From MGOM01 sp035455265 (lineage in GTDB: Bacteria; Chloroflexota; Anaerolineae; Anaerolineales; E44-bin32), in the NCBI GenBank assembly GCA_035455265.1, contig DATIFK010000104.1, forward strand, positions 1 to 9,202: a stretch of DNA of 9,202 bases. Direction: 5' to 3'. Below the pieces are notes generated by a model that did not search any database, was not told the origin of the DNA, and was given only the letters and a program-made list of their open reading frames with translations. Each line of letters begins with the position of its first letter. Position 1 is the stretch's first letter. The position numbers and the translations under genes were made by a program. Below are positions 7,045 through 9,202 of the stretch, piece after piece.

Positions 7045-7070
7045 GGCGTTTCGCGGCGCCGCGAAGCGCC
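7045..7070. repeat. GC-rich palindrome
   Basis: The 16-base core TTCGCGGCGCCGCGAA (7050-7065) is perfectly palindromic. The flanks GGCGT (7045-7049) and GCGCC (7066-7070) extend the pairing with one G-T wobble, giving two 13-base arms without a spacer. It lies about 110 bases beyond the DUF1801 stop codon on the - strand, where an operon terminator would be expected, but no T-tract follows. Confidence 0.5.
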
Positions 7071-7179
7071 GCGCGGCCCCTATGCGCTTCGGGGCGCCTC
7101 TCGAATTCTCCGAGAACCCAGCCGCAGCCGGAGGCTCGACCGACGATCCGGCCGGGGAGCGCGGCGGCGAGACCAGTCC

Positions 7180-7638
7180 TCAGGTGACTGCTTTCTTCAC
7201 GAGCGCGGCGATCTTTGCCTCTTCCGTCGGGGTCAACTTCCTCAAGGCGAAGGAGGTGGCCCACATGGCGCCCTCGTCGAGGTTCGCCGTGTCGCTGAAG
7301 CCGAGGGTCGCGTATCTTGCCTTGAACTTGGCCGCGTCCTGGAAGAAGCAGACGACCTTGCCGTCCTTGTTGGCGTAGGCGGGCATCCCGTACCAGGTCT
7401 TCGGAACGAGCCCCGGCGCGCTGGCTTTGACGATCGCGTGGACTCGCTGAGCCAGGGCGCGATCCGGCGCGGCCATCGCCGCAATCTTCGTGAGAACGGC
7501 GTTTTCCCCTTCGCCCGCGCCCTTCCGCTCCCGTAGGGTCTCCTTCATTGCGGCCCGTTCCTCGGCGGAAAGTCCCGTCGACGTCTTGCCCTTTCTAATG
7601 CTCTTGGCCGGCTTCTGGGTCTTCTTCGTCGGGCTCAT
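7180..7638 (-). CDS. DUF1801 (YdhG-like) domain protein
   Basis: The protein has 152 residues. It starts with a Lys-rich, probably flexible tail (MSPTKKTQKPAK onward, about 1-25), then a helical stretch, then the DUF1801 core. Recognisable core features are a Pro-Lys-Thr-Trp-Tyr-Gly-Met-Pro-Ala-Tyr run, GKVVCFFQ, KFKARYATLGFSD, LDEGAMW and a final ALVKKAV. The family has a small alpha/beta fold. Some members are annotated as intracellular iron chaperones (frataxin-like fold), but the biochemical role of this type is not established. The ATG at 7638 has an excellent ribosome site (AGGAGGAG, six bases away); an extension to 7728 would overlap the upstream gene and is unlikely. It is third in the arsR-SRPBCC-DUF1801 operon, 64 bases after the SRPBCC stop, and probably under the same repressor. 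Confidence 0.9.
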   Translation of the reverse strand: MSPTKKTQKPAKSIRKGKTSTGLSAEERAAMKETLRERKGAGEGENAVLTKIAAMAAPDRALAQRVHAIVKASAPGLVPKTWYGMPAYANKDGKVVCFFQDAAKFKARYATLGFSDTANLDEGAMWATSFALRKLTPTEEAKIAALVKKAVT

Positions 7639-7702
7639 CGAATACTCCTCCTGTTGACGATGGTTGGAGACCTCGCCTCGCTGGGCGAGTGAATGGACGG
7701 GC

Positions 7703-8155
7703 TCACAGCCTAGCCAGATAACCCGCAAGGGTCTCCAGCGCTGCCTTCGCGCCGCCGCGGGCGCCGTACCTCGCCGCTTCCTCGAGGGCGGCCGCGGTTG
7801 CGAAGACCAACTGCAGGGTCACCTTGGTTTTCCCGTTCTGGTCGTCAAAGGTCACGTTGGTGCGCACGGGTTCGGGCGCGTTCTCCGCGTCGGTCCCGTG
7901 GTCGTAGACAAGCCGCGTCGGCTTGGCGATCTCAATGAACTTGACTTTGAACGAGTAGTGGGCGCCCTCCGGCCCGGGCGTGCTGTACCGCCATTGGCCG
8001 CCCGGTTGGGGGTTCCACTCGTGCGTTGTTCCACCGCTCGGCAGCCACCACTGCTCGACGTGTTCTCGCTCGGTCCAGGCCGCAAAGACGACATCGCGTG
8101 GTGCGTCGATGACTCGTGTGACGACGATCTCTCGATCTGCCAGTGTGTCAGCCAT
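7703..8155 (-). CDS. SRPBCC / AHSA1-domain protein
   Basis: The 150-residue protein has the START-like (Bet v 1) fold, of the bacterial group named after the activator of Hsp90 ATPase homologue 1. Features seen are IVVTRVIDAPRDVVFAAWTE, HVEQWWLP, a Gly-Gly-x-Trp-Arg-Tyr strand, RLVYDHG, TNVTFDDQNGKTKVTLQL and a long C-terminal helix ending LETLAGYLARL. Such proteins enclose a hydrophobic cavity; ligand and function are unknown for this group. The ATG at 8155 is preferred, with purine-rich GAGAGGGTGA just upstream, because the fold starts a few residues later; the ATG at 8203 would add an Arg-rich lead and has no ribosome site. It lies 59 bases after the arsR stop. Pairing of an ArsR repressor with an SRPBCC protein is very common, and the repressor is thought to control it. 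Confidence 0.93.
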   Translation of the reverse strand: MADTLADREIVVTRVIDAPRDVVFAAWTEREHVEQWWLPSGGTTHEWNPQPGGQWRYSTPGPEGAHYSFKVKFIEIAKPTRLVYDHGTDAENAPEPVRTNVTFDDQNGKTKVTLQLVFATAAALEEAARYGARGGAKAALETLAGYLARL

Positions 8156-8214
8156 TATGCGCTCACCCTCTCCCTTCCTTCGGCGTACCCGCCTCTGAGC
8201 CATTGGGCAGTTGA

Positions 8215-8550
8215 CTAGCTCTTCTTCACTTGAAGCTTGCGGATGTATTCATCCAGGCGATCGAAACTCTTTTCCCAGTTCATGCGATATCGCTCCAACC
8301 ACTCGGAGACATCCTTCAGCGGTGCCGCCTGCAACTGCGCCGGCCTCCACTGGGCTTCCCGCCCGCGCTCGATCAATCCGGCGCGTTCCAGCACCTTCAG
8401 GTGTCTGGAGATTGCCGGCTTACTGATCTTGAACGGCTCGGCAAGCTCCTTAACCGTGGCCGGGCCCTGAGCAAGCCGTGCCAGCATTGCCCGCCGGGTT
8501 GGATCGGCCAGGGCGGCAAAGGTAAGGCTTAGCGCATCGTTATCTGTCAG
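8215..8550 (-). CDS. ArsR/SmtB-family winged-helix repressor, probable CTG start
   Basis: The protein has 111 residues if it starts at the CTG at 8550-8548. The N-terminal helix TFAALADPTRRAMLARLA is typical of the family, then VKELAEPFKISKPAISRHLKVLERAGLI forms the helix-turn-helix and wing entry, and an amphipathic C-terminal helix ends LDEYIRKLQVKKS. There is no Cys in the protein and no ELCV-type alpha-3 metal site, so it is unlikely to be a metal sensor of the classic ArsR type; the inducer is unknown. The first ATG (8487) lies inside the conserved first helix. Upstream of it in frame there is no ATG, GTG or TTG before a TAA (8574-8576). CTG at 8550, giving LTDNDALSLTFAALADPTRR, is the only sensible candidate that retains the helix. 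It is the first gene of the operon with the SRPBCC and DUF1801 genes and probably represses itself through the dyad over its promoter. Confidence 0.93.
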   Translation of the reverse strand: MTDNDALSLTFAALADPTRRAMLARLAQGPATVKELAEPFKISKPAISRHLKVLERAGLIERGREAQWRPAQLQAAPLKDVSEWLERYRMNWEKSFDRLDEYIRKLQVKKS

Positions 8551-8571
8551 GGTAGTTACCCGATCGGCTAA

Positions 8572-8587
8572 TTAACCGGATGGTAAA
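8572..8587. promoter_or_regulatory. Candidate ArsR operator (inverted repeat over the -10)
   Basis: On the + strand TTAACC (8572-8577), spacer GGAT, then GGTAAA (8582-8587) form a dyad with five of six positions matching. It covers the -10 hexamer and the expected transcription start of arsR, the usual place for an autorepressor site. A second short dyad, GGGTA-GT-TACCC (8550-8561), with similar ACC/GGT half-sites overlaps the likely CTG start. Assignment to this repressor is inference from position. Confidence 0.5.
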
Positions 8588-8608
8588 CTATATTTCCCGA
8601 GATGTCAA
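8580..8608 (-). promoter_or_regulatory. Promoter of the arsR-SRPBCC-DUF1801 operon
   Basis: Read on the - strand, TTGACA (8608-8603), a 17-base spacer and TACCAT (8585-8580) form a sigma-70-type promoter with a perfect -35, optimal spacing and four of six -10 positions. The transcript would start near 8573, about 23 bases before the CTG start of arsR. The surrounding DNA is locally AT-rich. Confidence 0.7.
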
Positions 8609-8923
8609 GTCTGAGTTGTCGACGAAACTGGATTCGCGGGTCCATCCTTGCGGGGCGCGGGTCAGATGCTCTGAGAGGGACCGGAACAGAGGGAGTTCGT
8701 CGCGTGGACAGCGGTCTCGAACGAGTCTCCCGCAGACGGTTCATGAGAGATTGCCTGCGTATGCCGCGTGTGCCGGCCGTCTGAGGGGATCCTCGCGGGC
8801 GGGCCCCTTGACCAGAATCCCGAAAGTCGGGCGAAGTCTCTTCGATTCGATGAGACCCCAATTCGCGATCCTGCGATGGCGGTCGTATTGGGGGGGCGAC
8901 GACGGGATTTGCCTCTCGATAGG
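8609..8923. other. Non-coding region upstream of the arsR promoter
   Basis: About 315 bases. Open frames on both strands are Arg/Ser/Pro-rich and match nothing I know. The one item of note is a 26-codon + strand frame, 8704-8784: GTG with purine-rich GAGGGAG eight bases before it, encoding RVSRRRFMRDCLRM and then a stop. The SRRRFM part resembles the twin-arginine motif of Tat signal peptides, but no hydrophobic stretch follows. This may be a gene remnant or chance. Confidence 0.5.
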
Positions 8924-9178
8924 CTAGGCACCAGCCGCGGGGTCGGCGGGCTGCCCGCTCACCCGCGGGGCCGGCTGCGTCGTCGATCGCGTTGTTAGGC
9001 GGCGAGAAGACCAGGTACAGCCGGCAAATGAGGAGAGGGTGGCGGAAGGGGGGCTGGCTTTCGGCCAGGCTCGCTTCGTGACTTTCGCGATCCCCCAGAA
9101 CAGAACGCCAAGCCCCATGAGAAAGATTCCGACCCCAACGGGGCCAGCCCAGCAAAGGGCCAGCCAAACGTCGTCCAC
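8924..9178 (-). CDS. Possible small single-pass membrane protein
   Basis: 84 codons from a GTG start with AAAGGAA about nine bases upstream. Residues about 4-31 are strongly hydrophobic (LALCWAGPVGVGIFLMGLG and on to FWGIA), followed by KVTKR, which by the positive-inside rule would place the C-terminus in the cytoplasm. After about residue 40 the sequence becomes Ser/Thr/Pro/Ala-rich and runs through the nested palindrome at 8935-8968, so the second half may not be coding, or the frame may be disturbed. I recognise no family. The hydrophobic helix plus ribosome site is the support; no homologue is known to me. Confidence 0.4.
   Translation of the reverse strand: MDDVWLALCWAGPVGVGIFLMGLGVLFWGIAKVTKRAWPKASPPSATLSSFAGCTWSSRRLTTRSTTQPAPRVSGQPADPAAGA
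8935..8968. repeat. Nested GC-rich palindrome
   Basis: CCGCGGG (8935-8941) pairs with CCCGCGG (8962-8968), and inside them GCGGG (8946-8950) pairs with CCCGC (8954-8958) around the loop CTG, forming a two-step hairpin. Some 25 bases to the right lies GTTAGGC (8994-9000), matching the GTTRRRY core of integron attC sites, but no partner RYYYAAC core is visible at the other end. It is most simply a stem-loop of unknown role. Confidence 0.45.
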
Positions 9179-9202
9179 GAGGCGCTGTTCCTTTCTAGCT
9201 CA

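Larger units (their letters stand above)
6361..7179. other. Long intergenic region, no convincing gene
   Basis: About 820 bases lie between the ppx start and the end of the DUF1801 gene. Open frames exist on both strands (for example 6305-6994 on - and 6369-6662 on +), but they are rich in Arg, Pro, Gly and Ser, lack ribosome sites and resemble nothing I recognise. The - strand frame also overlaps the start of ppx. A stem of GCTGGCG/CGCCAGC (6790-6796 with 6808-6814) and two stronger palindromes (listed separately) are present. The region may hold the 3' untranslated part of the arsR operon (from the right), the ppx promoter (at the left) and possibly decayed gene remnants. Confidence 0.6.

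Noticed and set aside
8568..9167. 199-codon - strand frame between the right end and arsR
   Set aside because: Arg/Pro/Ser-rich, crosses the nested palindrome and the arsR promoter, no ribosome site, no recognisable motif.
1..9202. CRISPR arrays, tRNA or rRNA genes, insertion sequences, phage genes
   Set aside because: I saw no regularly spaced repeats, no tRNA-like T-loop with paired arms, no rRNA signature and no transposase or phage protein on either strand.

Overview
This is a stretch of bacterial DNA that looks high in G+C (judged by eye from codon use, with most third positions G or C). It contains no 16S, tRNA or phage marker from which to name the host. Gene content and style suggest an uncultured environmental lineage such as Acidobacteria, Myxococcota/Deltaproteobacteria or Rokubacteria. 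That is inference; the sequence does not settle it.

Left two thirds (1-6333): a polyphosphate island in two converging halves. On the + strand are the 3' part of a class I PPK2 polyphosphate kinase (the window opens inside its Walker A motif), a CYTH-CHAD protein, and directly abutting it a SixA-type histidine phosphatase. On the - strand, reading inward, are a Ppx/GppA exopolyphosphatase with a C-terminal HD-like domain and two tandem, diverged thymidylate-kinase-like P-loop proteins. All three are joined by overlapping start and stop codons. The two halves meet tail to tail at a shared CTAG (3307-3310), which supplies the TAG stop codon of both genes. The island thus combines enzymes expected to use or make polyphosphate (PPK2), hydrolyse it (Ppx/GppA) and bind it (CHAD) with a small phosphatase and two unusual nucleotide-kinase-like proteins. 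The kinase pair is the least explained part. One member has a normal Walker A (GSGKST), the other has Arg for the invariant Lys (GVGRST), and both lack the TREPGG-type dTMP-binding motif of true thymidylate kinases.

Middle (6361-7179): about 800 bases with no convincing gene. It holds a perfect 15-bp hairpin (6894-6926) and a second GC-rich palindrome (7045-7070).

Right third (7180-8608): a compact - strand operon of ArsR-type repressor, SRPBCC/AHSA1-domain protein and DUF1801 (YdhG-like) protein. This gene order is common in bacteria. It has a very good sigma-70-type promoter (TTGACA-N17-TACCAT) and an inverted repeat over the -10 that looks like the repressor's own operator. The ArsR reading frame has no ATG, GTG or TTG ahead of its conserved N-terminal helix, so CTG is the likely start.

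Right end (8609-9202): mostly non-coding. It contains a possible small single-pass membrane protein on the - strand, a nested palindrome, and a short + strand frame that looks like the start of a Tat signal peptide and then stops.
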